This document shows, piece by piece, positions 26,520 to 35,072 of a stretch of 64,000 nt of DNA. Source of the DNA: SFHK01 sp045538305 (GTDB lineage: Bacteria > Bacillota > Clostridia > Christensenellales > Aristaeellaceae); NCBI GenBank assembly GCA_045538305.1, contig JAZSRC010000084.1, positions 10,524 to 74,523 of the forward strand. Direction: 5' to 3'. The notes under the pieces are model-generated. The model made no database searches. It was not told where the DNA came from and was given only the letters and a program-made list of their open reading frames with translations. A program made the position numbers and the translations under genes. Position 1 is the first letter of the stretch; every line of letters begins with the position of its first letter.

Positions 26520-27589
26520 TGAACAAAGGGAAATCCTCCGGCAAACTGTTAAAGCATGCGCAGCTGATTGTACCGATTCTTGCAATACTGTTGATTGCGA
26601 TTTTTAATCTGTTTCGTGACCCGGGCTTTTTCTCGATAGAGATTGCCACCAACAACAGCGGCTTTAAAGTGCTTACCGGCAACCTGGTCAGCATTTTGAA
26701 CGGTGCATCTGAGCTGGCCATACTCGCCATTGGCATGACGCTTGTAACCGCAGCCTGCGGTGGACAGGATATTTCTGTCGGCGCGCTTGCGGCAATTGCG
26801 GGCAGCGTGTTTGTCAGGGTGCTCCGGTCGGGCGAAGCGATCACGTTCGGCAGCATTGTTCTGGCGTTTTTTGCCTGCTGTCTGGTAGCCGTTCTTTTCG
26901 GGCTTTTCAACGGAACGCTGGTTGCCGTTTTCAAGATTCAGCCAATGATTGCTACACTGGTTCTGTTTACCTGCGGCCGCTCCATTGCCTACTGGATCAA
27001 CGGCGGCGCGACGCCTACCATATCCAGCCCCATCATTACCGCAATCGGCGGATTTATTCCAAATGTTCCGATTCCGACCCCGATACTCATTGTGATTGTA
27101 TGCGTACTTCTGTGCGCATTGCTGTTCAGGTTTACTACACTCGGTCTTTATACGCAGACTGTCGGCATTAATCAGCGGGCGGCAAGGCTTAACGGCATCA
27201 ACGCCATGCTCATTAAGCTGATATCGTTTATGATTCTCGGCGCTTGCTGCGCGGTATCCGGCGTGATTGCCGTAAGCAGACTGAGCCTGATTAACCATGA
27301 AACGCTGCTGCTTGAAATTGAAATGGACGCAATTTTAGCCGTTGCCATCGGAGGAAACGCTTTGGGCGGCGGAAAATTCAAGATTGCCGGTTCCATACTG
27401 GGTGCGTATGCCATACAGGCTCTGACAATTACGCTGTATGCGATGAAAGTGCCTTCTACAGCCGTTCAGGCGTATAAAGCCATCGTAATCGTGCTGATAG
27501 TTGTGATTGGTTCGCCCATTGTAAAGGACGTGGCGGGCAGGCTGGCCGCAAAGGTTCGCGCCGCATATGGCAAGGGGGTGAAGGCATGA
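26516..27589 (+). CDS. Sugar ABC transporter permease (YtfT-like)
   Basis: 357 residues with eight to ten membrane segments and the RbsC/YtfT family signature GGQDISVGALAAIAG (near residue 81). Its start overlaps the ATPase gene (ATGA) and its end overlaps the second permease, so all are translated in sequence. Together with the following gene it forms a heterodimeric channel, the arrangement known from the E. coli YtfQRT-YjfF galactofuranose importer. Confidence 0.92.
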   Translation: MMNKGKSSGKLLKHAQLIVPILAILLIAIFNLFRDPGFFSIEIATNNSGFKVLTGNLVSILNGASELAILAIGMTLVTAACGGQDISVGALAAIAGSVFVRVLRSGEAITFGSIVLAFFACCLVAVLFGLFNGTLVAVFKIQPMIATLVLFTCGRSIAYWINGGATPTISSPIITAIGGFIPNVPIPTPILIVIVCVLLCALLFRFTTLGLYTQTVGINQRAARLNGINAMLIKLISFMILGACCAVSGVIAVSRLSLINHETLLLEIEMDAILAVAIGGNALGGGKFKIAGSILGAYAIQALTITLYAMKVPSTAVQAYKAIVIVLIVVIGSPIVKDVAGRLAAKVRAAYGKGVKA

Positions 27590-28617
27590 TACAGAAAAAA
27601 AGGAGGGGCATTAGAGAACCCCTGACGGATAATCTATTGCTGCTTACCATTACCGTTTTGATCTTTTTCGTCATGTATTTCCTGGCTATGTGGATCTGGG
27701 GCGGCGCCTTTTTACGCTGGCAGCAGGTTTTTGACATGCTGAATAACTATTCGTATCTGATCATCGTTGCCTGCGGCCTTACCATCGTTATGATTTGCGG
27801 CGGCATCGACATCTCGGTTGGCGGCGTAATCGCGTTTGTTGTCATGTGCTCGGTTGTTCATTTGAATGGCGGAGGTACAATATTTACGGCGGCGCTTTTG
27901 GCGGTTGGGATCGGACTTGCCTTTGGTATTGTTCAGGGTTTCCTGATTTCCTATCTGGAGATACAGCCCTTTATCATTACCCTTGCCGGCATGTTCTTTG
28001 CCCGAGGAATGACGACCGTTGTCAGCGTAACTCCGCAGAAGGTTGCTTCCGGCCATGCGTTCCATAAACTGATCAATGCAAGGATCAAGATTCCGCAGCT
28101 GGGCTATATCGCCAAAAACGGGAACCTGATATCGGCGAAGATTGAATATGGCGTAATTGTTGCGCTGGTGATTGTAATTGTCATATTCCTTCTGCTTAGA
28201 CAGACGCGCATTGGTAGAAACTTTTATGCTGTTGGCGGAAACAGCCAGAGCGCGCTGATGCTGGGAATCAATGTAAAGCGCACGCGCTTTATCGGCTATG
28301 TGATCAGCGGTCTTTTGTCCGGTATTGCAGGCTATGTATATCTGATGCACGGCGGCGCGGCGAACGCCACCATTGCTCAGGGCGCAGAAATGAACGCGAT
28401 TGCATCGTCCATCATCGGTGGAACGCTGTTGTCCGGCGGTGTCGGCAATGTAATCGGCACATTCTTCGGCGTTATGACGCTTACCACAATCAAGGCGATT
28501 GTTACCACATCCGGCTTGAGAGATCCCTGGTGGCAAAACATTACGACCGGCGCCATGCTTTGCTTCTTTATCCTGCTTCAGAGCGTGGTTCTAACGATCA
28601 GGAAAAAGAGAAGATGA
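27586..28617 (+). CDS. Second sugar ABC transporter permease (YjfF-like)
   Basis: 343 residues, hydrophobic, with the family motif CGGIDISVGGVIAF (near 67-80) and SSIIGGTLLSGGVGNVIG in the C-terminal half. Pairs with the permease before it, with which it overlaps by 4 bases. It is the last gene of the operon; a strong terminator follows. Confidence 0.92.
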   Translation: MIQKKRRGIREPLTDNLLLLTITVLIFFVMYFLAMWIWGGAFLRWQQVFDMLNNYSYLIIVACGLTIVMICGGIDISVGGVIAFVVMCSVVHLNGGGTIFTAALLAVGIGLAFGIVQGFLISYLEIQPFIITLAGMFFARGMTTVVSVTPQKVASGHAFHKLINARIKIPQLGYIAKNGNLISAKIEYGVIVALVIVIVIFLLLRQTRIGRNFYAVGGNSQSALMLGINVKRTRFIGYVISGLLSGIAGYVYLMHGGAANATIAQGAEMNAIASSIIGGTLLSGGVGNVIGTFFGVMTLTTIKAIVTTSGLRDPWWQNITTGAMLCFFILLQSVVLTIRKKRR

Positions 28618-28632
28618 TGAAAGTCATCCGTT

Positions 28633-28692
28633 AATGAAAAAAGCGGCTTCTGAATCGAAGCGGCTTCTTTCATTAGCGGGTTTTCTTTTTTT
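28633..28692 (+). terminator. Terminator of the sugar transporter operon
   Basis: TAATGAAA/TTTCATTA outer stem with GCTTC/GAAGC inner stem and one internal mismatch, then a long T-rich tract ending at 28692. Confidence 0.85.
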
Positions 28693-28725
28693 TCAATTGG
28701 CGGTTTCTGCGCAAATGGATTGAGA

Positions 28726-30150
28726 TTACAGATTATAGTAGCTTTCAAACTCTGCGGGATGCGGAATAAGGGACATGCGGCGGCATTCCTCGCGCTTGGC
28801 GGCGATGAAGTTTTTGATCAGCGCTTCGGGGAATACATTGCCCTTCAGGAGGTATTCGTAATCGTTTTCCAGGGCGTTTAACGCTTCGTCAAGGGATGCG
28901 GGCAGGTGCGTAAGCTTTGCCTTTTCCTCTTCCGGGAGATGGTACAGGTTTACGTCGTAGGGACCCCAGCCGTTCGCGTGGGGATCGATTTTATTGATTA
29001 CGCCGTCGAGGCCGGCCATCAGTATGGCGGCATAGCAGAAATAGGGGTTGCAGGTGGCGTCCGGGTTCCTAAGCTCAAAGCGGCGCTTGTCCGGGCTCTT
29101 TGCATATGCCGGTATACGGATGACTGCGCTGCGGTTGGAGGTTGCATAGCCGACGGTTACAGGCGCTTCAAAGCCGGGAACCAGGCGCTTAAAGGAATTT
29201 GTGGAGGGATTTGTGATTGCGCAGAGGGAGGAGATATGCTTAAGCAGTCCGCCCATGAAGTAATGCGCAGTTTCGCTCAGGCGCGCATAGCCGTTATCGT
29301 CTGAAAACACGGGCTGTCCGTTTTTCATCAGCAGCATGTGTACGTGCATGCCGCTTCCGGCTTCGCCGTATACGGGCTTGGGCATGAAGGTTGCGCTCTT
29401 TCCGTACCGCAGGGCGGTGTTGTGAATGATGTACTTGATCATCATCGTCGCGTCAGCCATCCGGCTCATTTTGCCGAGCTGAGGTTCGATTTCAAACTGA
29501 CCGGAGGCGGCTACCTCGGGATGATGATAATTGATTTCAATGCCAGCGTCCTTCATGTGAAGGCACATTTCACTGCGCATTTCGTAAGCGTCGTCAAAGG
29601 GCTTGGCGATATGATAGTTCTTCTGCTTGGGCACGACCACGCCCTTTCCCTGAATGCCGCTGTTCCAGTAGGATTGCTTGGTGTCCAGGGTTACGGAGAT
29701 ATTGTTGGACTGTACGTCCCAGCCCACCTCGTCGAACAGGTAGAATTCAAACTCGGGCAGGATGTACATTTCATCCGCGATACCGGTATCCTGCATGTAT
29801 TTCTCCGCCGCGAGTACGATGTTTCTGGGATACTGCGCGAGAGGGCGGTTTTCGGGGGTGTCGATTATCATGGCATTTCCGGTCATGGAAAGCGTCGGGA
29901 TTTGACAAAAGGGGTCAATGACGGCGGTATCGGGATCGGGAATAAAGACCATGTCGCTCTTTTCCACGACCGCGTAGCCATAGTTGGATGCGTCAAAACC
30001 GATGCCGGCCTTCATGGTTTCCTCCGAAAAGTTTTCCGCTGGAATGGTTACATGACGGTACTGACCGTTGATGTCTACCATCTTAAAATCCACCATCTGA
30101 ATGCCATGCTCTTTAATAAATGAAATAATATCCTTCGCGCTCTTTGCCAT
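28726..30150 (-). CDS. glnA: Glutamine synthetase type I
   Basis: 474 residues from an ATG at 30150, 7 bases after GGAG; ten more codons are open upstream without a ribosome binding site. Makes glutamine from glutamate and ammonia. Seen: the N-terminal beta-grasp domain, the catalytic domain metal-ligand motif PEFEFYLFDE, GSGMHVHMLL, NPSTNSFKRLVPGFEAPV, and RIPAYAKSPDKRR. A Tyr is present at the position of the adenylylation loop (VNLYHLPEEE), though modification in Firmicutes is not expected. It stands alone with its own promoter; no glnR is adjacent. Confidence 0.95.
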   Translation of the reverse strand: MAKSAKDIISFIKEHGIQMVDFKMVDINGQYRHVTIPAENFSEETMKAGIGFDASNYGYAVVEKSDMVFIPDPDTAVIDPFCQIPTLSMTGNAMIIDTPENRPLAQYPRNIVLAAEKYMQDTGIADEMYILPEFEFYLFDEVGWDVQSNNISVTLDTKQSYWNSGIQGKGVVVPKQKNYHIAKPFDDAYEMRSEMCLHMKDAGIEINYHHPEVAASGQFEIEPQLGKMSRMADATMMIKYIIHNTALRYGKSATFMPKPVYGEAGSGMHVHMLLMKNGQPVFSDDNGYARLSETAHYFMGGLLKHISSLCAITNPSTNSFKRLVPGFEAPVTVGYATSNRSAVIRIPAYAKSPDKRRFELRNPDATCNPYFCYAAILMAGLDGVINKIDPHANGWGPYDVNLYHLPEEEKAKLTHLPASLDEALNALENDYEYLLKGNVFPEALIKNFIAAKREECRRMSLIPHPAEFESYYNL

Positions 30151-30182
30151 GGGCTCACTCCTCATAACTCGAAAGTACATAA

Positions 30183-30212
30183 AGTATATCAGAAAAAGCG
30201 TGAAAATTTCAA
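30183..30212 (-). promoter_or_regulatory. glnA promoter
   Basis: Minus strand TTGAAA and TATACT separated by 18 bases, about 30 bases before the glnA start. Confidence 0.65.
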
Positions 30213-30296
30213 TAGCGCGTGTGGGATTTTGGGAAAAATCAGAATGATTGTATAAGTATAATTTGTGTTAATTTGCTGTTATAAGCTGCGGGAAGA

Positions 30297-30324
30297 TTGC
30301 GATTTCAGACAGATATGGTAGAAT
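30297..30324 (+). promoter_or_regulatory. Candidate promoter of the secreted BspA-like gene
   Basis: TTGCGA and TAGAAT with a 16-base spacer, 41 bases before the ATG. Confidence 0.45.
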
Positions 30325-30365
30325 AATAAGGTATAAACGGTTGTAATTCGAAGGGAGAACTGTGA

Positions 30366-31898
30366 ATGAGATTCGAACGCCTGATTTCTTTGCTTACGGT
30401 ACTTGTCTTGCTGCTTTCCGGTATTGCAGCAACTGGCGTTTCGGAGGGTTCTTTCAGCCTGCCCGCCGATTATCTTTATACTGCCGAAACCGATGGCGGC
30501 ATCGAAATCGTAGGATATGAAGGAGGTTTTTCTTCCTTTGCAATTCCCTCAGTAATTGATGGGAAAAACGTGGTTTCTATTGCGGAAGGCGCATTTGACG
30601 ATGCGATGGGGCTTCAGTATTTGAGGATTCCGCCGACGGTTCTGCGCATTGCGCCCATGGCATTTGGCAACGAGCCGATTGTGAAGCTGATCGTTTCCAA
30701 GGACTCCTTTGCGCAGGAATACGCGGTTTCAAAAAACATGCTGTATGAAGTATCGTTTGAAATGGAAACGGACGGCTTCTGGGAGTATACCGTGAAAGCT
30801 GTGGATCTCGACTTTGCGTCGCTTACGGAAAACGAATGGGTCACTATTTGGAAAGCGTTCAGAACGGCCGGCGGATATATAGAAGCCGACGCCGATTATT
30901 CGCAGGACAAGATGGCCGGCAGCAACTATGTAACGGATAATTTCAAGGGCGGAGCGTTGATCGGTTTTGACGATAAGGGCGGTTTTTCCGTGAAGGTAAA
31001 TGGAGGCCTGTCGGGAAGTGAGGAAGAACTCAGGTTCCTTATGCGCGTGGATGAAAACGGGTACGAGATGACGCTTCCGGAGAACGGAAAAACGACATGG
31101 AAGCTAAGTGATTGGAAGGGCGAACTCGATAATGGAGGCTTTGTTCTCCTGAGCACTTTGATGGATGACGAATGCGAAGAGCAGCTTTCAATCTTTATCA
31201 ATACGTTGATTGCCATGCTGAAGGAAAAGCAGGTGCTGACAGAGGGCGATGGGGAATACCTTGTGAACTGTGGTATGAATGACTTTGCCAAAGCCCTTGG
31301 CGAAAGCTTTTCCGAAATGTCTATGAATCCTTTGTTCCTGAATGCGGTCAAGGATGCGCCCATGTTCGAAAAAATGGGGTTGACCGACTCAGGCAGCCAT
31401 CTGTTTATTTCTCAGTATCTGGCAAGGCTTTCCGGAAGGCTTAACGATTTAGGTGCGTCCGAGTCTTTCTCCCATGCCTATATTTCGCTGAAAAGAGACG
31501 GAAATATCGTCATTGAGCTTGGAGAAGTATTCACTCTTCGGTATATCGTGAACAGAACGTATTCAAAGATAAATGGATACAGTGTACAGATTCAGTGTGA
31601 AAAACCGAAATTCTTCATAGAATACGAGGGACAATACGAAAATCCGGGCGAATTGGACAGCGAAATCAGCTTTATGTTTGAAAACGAAAAGGCCAATGAA
31701 AAAACCACAGGTAAGTTCAAGGGCTTTATCACGCCCTCAGAGGATGGGCAAAGCGTTTATCAGGATCTGTTTATGACGGCTTCTGTAGACAGGCTGAACA
31801 ATAGACTGAGTGTCGGAAGTAAAGGAATAGCAATATCCGCAACGGTGAAAGCATCCTTCGCTGTCAAACCGGGCCTGATTATGCTTGAAAACGGGTGA
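30366..31898 (+). CDS. Secreted protein with BspA-like leucine-rich segment, C-terminal part unknown
   Basis: 510 residues. A signal peptide covers about 1-27, without a lipobox. Residues about 40-120 hold a short run of BspA-type leucine-rich repeats (pattern FAIPSVIDGKNVVSIAEGAF, then LRIPPTVLRIAPMAFG). The remaining 390 residues are mixed and unrecognised, with a run of strands near the end that ends without a wall anchor or membrane segment. BspA-type repeats usually mediate surface adhesion. The start ATG follows AAGGGAG. It is monocistronic and ends at a hairpin terminator. Function unknown. Confidence 0.7.
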   Translation: MRFERLISLLTVLVLLLSGIAATGVSEGSFSLPADYLYTAETDGGIEIVGYEGGFSSFAIPSVIDGKNVVSIAEGAFDDAMGLQYLRIPPTVLRIAPMAFGNEPIVKLIVSKDSFAQEYAVSKNMLYEVSFEMETDGFWEYTVKAVDLDFASLTENEWVTIWKAFRTAGGYIEADADYSQDKMAGSNYVTDNFKGGALIGFDDKGGFSVKVNGGLSGSEEELRFLMRVDENGYEMTLPENGKTTWKLSDWKGELDNGGFVLLSTLMDDECEEQLSIFINTLIAMLKEKQVLTEGDGEYLVNCGMNDFAKALGESFSEMSMNPLFLNAVKDAPMFEKMGLTDSGSHLFISQYLARLSGRLNDLGASESFSHAYISLKRDGNIVIELGEVFTLRYIVNRTYSKINGYSVQIQCEKPKFFIEYEGQYENPGELDSEISFMFENEKANEKTTGKFKGFITPSEDGQSVYQDLFMTASVDRLNNRLSVGSKGIAISATVKASFAVKPGLIMLENG

Positions 31899-31912
31899 GT
31901 ATAAAATAAGAG

Positions 31913-31939
31913 CCATCAAAAAAGTCCCTTTTTTGATGG
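31913..31939 (+). terminator. Terminator of the secreted protein gene
   Basis: CCATCAAAAAA and TTTTTTGATGG form an 11-bp stem with a 5-base loop; the T-run lies in the right arm. Confidence 0.75.
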
Positions 31940-32121
31940 GCGGGGCCGATCGCCCGAAATCCTGCGGGATTTGAGGGCGGCAACCTAAAGGGGGAAGCGT
32001 TTTTAGTCGCTACGCTTTATAAAAACGCGCGATTTCGCCGTACATGCCGCCGGAATCGATGAAAAATGGAGAGGGAGTGCCTCCCTCTCCAAACTTCCTC
32101 CTGGAGTTTGTGGATGATCTT
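31940..32121. repeat. Hairpin-rich intergenic segment with a GGAGAGGG-type palindrome
   Basis: About 180 bases without a gene but full of short inverted repeats: GGGCG/CGCCC combinations at 31938-31983, GCGTTTTTA/TAAAAACGC at about 31998-32028, and a perfect GGAGAGGGAG/CTCCCTCTCC hairpin (32068-32090). A similar AATGGAGAGGG palindrome appears at 63461-63486, so this may be a decayed dispersed element. Confidence 0.45.
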
Positions 32122-32158
32122 AAAAGCCGGAATGCATTTCAAACGCGCTCCGGCTTTT
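32122..32158. terminator. Terminator of the pyridoxal kinase gene (leftward)
   Basis: AAAAGCCGGA and TCCGGCTTTT form a 10-bp stem with a 17-base loop, directly after the stop of the minus-strand gene; works in either direction. Confidence 0.7.
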
Positions 32159-32165
32159 GTTTTGC

Positions 32166-32999
32166 CTAATTGTTTATGGATTCAATCAGTTTTCCAAGCA
32201 CGGGTTCAAACGCCGCGCCATATTTGTGATTTGGAATGGAAGCGGAATAGCGGATGCATTCCACTACGTAGTCCGCTGCAATTTTTGCGCTTTCATAAGC
32301 GCATTTTCCGCGCAGGAGCGCGCCGGAAAATGCAGAGGCGTAGATGTCGCCTGTACCATGGCAGCCATCTTTCAGAAGCTCATGTTCATAATATCGGGCG
32401 CTTTTTCCTTCCTGAACCCATACGCCTGTTTTTCCGGGGGCGAGGGAAACGCCGGTCAGGATAATGTTTTTTGCGCCCAGCGCCAGAAGCGCGCCTGCAA
32501 GAGATTCGGCATAACTTCTGTCGTATTCCGTTTGGTATCTGATTCCCGTCAGATAGCAGGCTTCCGTGATGTTGGGAACGAGATAGTCGGCCTTTGCGCA
32601 CAGATTTTTCATGCTTTCAACAAATGCTGCGTCGAAACCCGGATACATTTTTCCGTTATCGGCCATGGCGGGGTCGATAATGATGGGGGCGTCTTCTCTG
32701 GCGCAGGCGGAAATAATGTCGGATACATAGGCGATTTGCTTTTCACTGCCGAGATAGCCGGTATATACGGCGTCAAAGAGGATGCCTTCTTTCTGCCAGT
32801 GCTTCATGACAGCAGGCATGTCTTCGGTTAAATCGCGGAAGGTGTAGCCGGTAAAGCCCATGGTGTGCGTAGACAGTACGGCGGACGGCAGCACGGCAGT
32901 TTCAATTCCGCAGGCGGAGATAATGGGAAGTGCGACGGTCAGTGAGCACTGGCCTACGCAGGAAATGTCCTGTATAGTGAGAAGTTTTTTGTATGACAT
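32166..32999 (-). CDS. Pyridoxal/pyridoxamine kinase (PdxY-like)
   Basis: 277 residues. Ribokinase-superfamily kinase that phosphorylates vitamin B6 vitamers. Seen: an N-terminal SCVGQCSLTVALPI segment, typical of pyridoxal kinases, the TGYLGSEKQI region, VDPAMADNGKMYPG-like segment (IIDPAMADNG) near 103-112, PNITEACYLTG, and the C-terminal catalytic GCHGTGDIYASAF with Asp in GTGD. Pyridoxal kinase (PdxY) is more likely than HMP kinase given the ITEACYLTG context. AGGAG lies about 9 bases before the ATG. Single gene. Confidence 0.88.
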   Translation of the reverse strand: MSYKKLLTIQDISCVGQCSLTVALPIISACGIETAVLPSAVLSTHTMGFTGYTFRDLTEDMPAVMKHWQKEGILFDAVYTGYLGSEKQIAYVSDIISACAREDAPIIIDPAMADNGKMYPGFDAAFVESMKNLCAKADYLVPNITEACYLTGIRYQTEYDRSYAESLAGALLALGAKNIILTGVSLAPGKTGVWVQEGKSARYYEHELLKDGCHGTGDIYASAFSGALLRGKCAYESAKIAADYVVECIRYSASIPNHKYGAAFEPVLGKLIESINN

Positions 33000-33035
33000 G
33001 GATGCGCTCTCCTAATGGGGGAAAAGATTATTATA

Positions 33036-33064
33036 ATTATATCGTGAAATAGATTAAGAATAAA
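33036..33064 (-). promoter_or_regulatory. Candidate promoter of the pyridoxal kinase gene
   Basis: Minus strand TTTATT and a perfect TATAAT with a 17-base spacer, 37 bases before the ATG; the -35 match is weak. Confidence 0.4.
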
Positions 33065-33127
33065 TATTTCCCGATGTTAAATTGTACGATGTCCGACATT
33101 GCCTGCCGCGCGCTTTTGAAGTATCGG

Positions 33128-34012
33128 TTATTTCAGAAAATCCGCGATCAGTGCGCATGCTTCCTCAAAGGGATCTTTGGTCATATCCAGCCAGTGGATT
33201 TCGGGATCGCGCCTGAACCATGTCATCTGGCGTTTGGCAAATTTCTTGATGGCAAGGGAGAGCGCTTCTGTCATTTCATTTTCCGAAGCGAATTCGCCGA
33301 TCAGGTACTGTGTAATATAGCGGTATTCAAGCCCCAGTTTCATAAGAAACTCGGTTGTGGCGCCATTTTTGATAAGATGGCGCACTTCATCGATCATGCC
33401 CGCCTTCAGTCGCCTTTCCAGCCTTTCGTCAATGCGCTCTTTCAGCGTTTCCCTTTCCCATGACACGCCGATTTTCAGCGTGTCGTACCGCTTTTCACGG
33501 CCTGCCGGTTTGGTATCTCCGCTTTCGATTTTCTCCAGCATGCGCATAACCCGGTTTCTGTTATAGCGGTCGATTTCGATATCGGGCATGACGGAAATCA
33601 GCATCTGATACAGCTCGGGCGTCGTAAGCTTTTCCAGCTCGTCCCTGTACTGAAGGTTGGGCATTTTGTCGGAAAGCAGATAGCCTTCCGTTACCGAGGC
33701 TACATATAAGCCCGTTCCGCCGACCAGAAACGGCTGATACCCGCGCATATGGATATCGTCAATGGCTTGATAGGCTTGCTTTTGAAAGTCGGCCATGGAA
33801 TAAAAATCATTGGGCTCGCATACGTCCAGAAGGTGATGGCGGACCGACTGCATTTCCTCGGGTGCAATTTTTCCGCTGCCGAGGTCAAGCCCTTTAAATA
33901 CCTGGCGAGAGTCCGCAGATACGATTTCTCCTGCGAATTTCTTTGCAAGGCGTACGCCCAGCCCGCTTTTCCCCGACGCGTTTGTGCCTACAATGGCGAT
34001 AAGCTTTTTCAT
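33128..34012 (-). CDS. miaA: tRNA dimethylallyltransferase
   Basis: 294 residues from ATG 34012 after GGGGG; 13 more codons are open upstream without support. Adds a dimethylallyl group to A37 of tRNAs reading UNN codons. Seen: P-loop VGTNASGKSGLG (the family normally has GPTASGKT), SADSRQVFKGLDLGSGKI, HHLLDVCEP, FLVGGTGLYV and, near the C-terminus, KKFAKRQMTWFRRD. Single gene on the minus strand, divergent from the radical SAM gene. Confidence 0.93.
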   Translation of the reverse strand: MKKLIAIVGTNASGKSGLGVRLAKKFAGEIVSADSRQVFKGLDLGSGKIAPEEMQSVRHHLLDVCEPNDFYSMADFQKQAYQAIDDIHMRGYQPFLVGGTGLYVASVTEGYLLSDKMPNLQYRDELEKLTTPELYQMLISVMPDIEIDRYNRNRVMRMLEKIESGDTKPAGREKRYDTLKIGVSWERETLKERIDERLERRLKAGMIDEVRHLIKNGATTEFLMKLGLEYRYITQYLIGEFASENEMTEALSLAIKKFAKRQMTWFRRDPEIHWLDMTKDPFEEACALIADFLK

Positions 34013-34177
34013 GAATCCGCCCCCAGAATTAAACTTATGACAGTATTTCACACAGCACCTGAAATGTCAAGCGGGATGTGGGTTTTTTACACATTTATTC
34101 GTATATCCGTTGACAAAAGCACGAAAAGGCGATACGATTCAATATTGGATAGGAATGTGGAAGGGAGCGCCCGGCGC

Positions 34178-35053
34178 ATGAAATGCAGTATTTGTCCGCG
34201 GCGGTGCAATGCCGAAAGAACGGGAGATGCGGGAAACGGCGAGTGCCGCACGGGAGAGCTTCCGCGCCTTGCGCGCGCGGCGCTGCATTTTGACGAGGAG
34301 CCCGTGATCAGCGTTCCCGGCCATGGAAGCGGCGCGGTATTCTTTTCGGGCTGCGCGCTCGGCTGCGTGTTTTGTCAGAACGATTCCATCAGTCACGGCG
34401 CATTTGGAAAAGCCGTTACCGTCGAGAGGCTGAGGGATATTTATTTTGAACTGATCGATCAGGGAGCCAGAAACATTAACCTTGTATCCGCATCGCACTT
34501 TGCGCCGTGGGTCGTCCGTTCGCTGACCCCGCGGCTGCCGGTGCCGGTTATTTGGAATTCAAGCGGGTACGAACGGGTGGAAACGCTGAAAATGATGGAA
34601 GGGCATGTAGATGTATATCTGCCCGATTTCAAATATGCGCTCAGCGCGCCGGCGAAACGGTATTCGGGCGCGGAGGATTATTTTGAAGTTGCATTGGCTG
34701 CCATCGGTGAAATGCTCAGGCAGACCGGTCCCGTTCGGCTGGATGCGGACGGCGCGATCCTTCGGGGAACCCTGATCAGGCATTTGATTCTTCCATCCCA
34801 GATAGAAAACTCCAAGCGCGTGCTTTCCTGCATTAAAGAGAACTTTGACGGCGCCTGGGTGAGCCTGATGGCGCAGTATGTGCCGATGGGAAAGGCGAGC
34901 GAATATCCGGAGATCAATCGCCCGATCACCCGGCAGGAGTACGACGAGGTTGTGGACCATATGCTGGATCTGGGCCTTGAAGACGGATTTATACAGGAAA
35001 TGGAGTCGGCGGATTCCAAATATACGCCTTCTTTCGATCTTACGGGCGTATAG
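34178..35053 (+). CDS. Radical SAM protein, pyruvate-formate-lyase-activase-like
   Basis: 291 residues from the ATG at 34178 (MKCSICPRRCN). A Cys-rich N-terminus (C3, C6, C10 and C23) precedes the radical SAM cluster motif C-x3-C-x2-C in FSGCALGCVFCQND. Followed by the SAM-binding region and the VIWNSSGYE and VYLPDFKYA segments, which match the putative PflA-like family. The substrate is unknown, since no glycyl-radical enzyme is nearby. It leads a plus-strand run with the WalJ-like hydrolase (20 bases downstream). Confidence 0.85.
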   Translation: MKCSICPRRCNAERTGDAGNGECRTGELPRLARAALHFDEEPVISVPGHGSGAVFFSGCALGCVFCQNDSISHGAFGKAVTVERLRDIYFELIDQGARNINLVSASHFAPWVVRSLTPRLPVPVIWNSSGYERVETLKMMEGHVDVYLPDFKYALSAPAKRYSGAEDYFEVALAAIGEMLRQTGPVRLDADGAILRGTLIRHLILPSQIENSKRVLSCIKENFDGAWVSLMAQYVPMGKASEYPEINRPITRQEYDEVVDHMLDLGLEDGFIQEMESADSKYTPSFDLTGV

Positions 35054-35072
35054 AAATACGGAGGAAATACCG

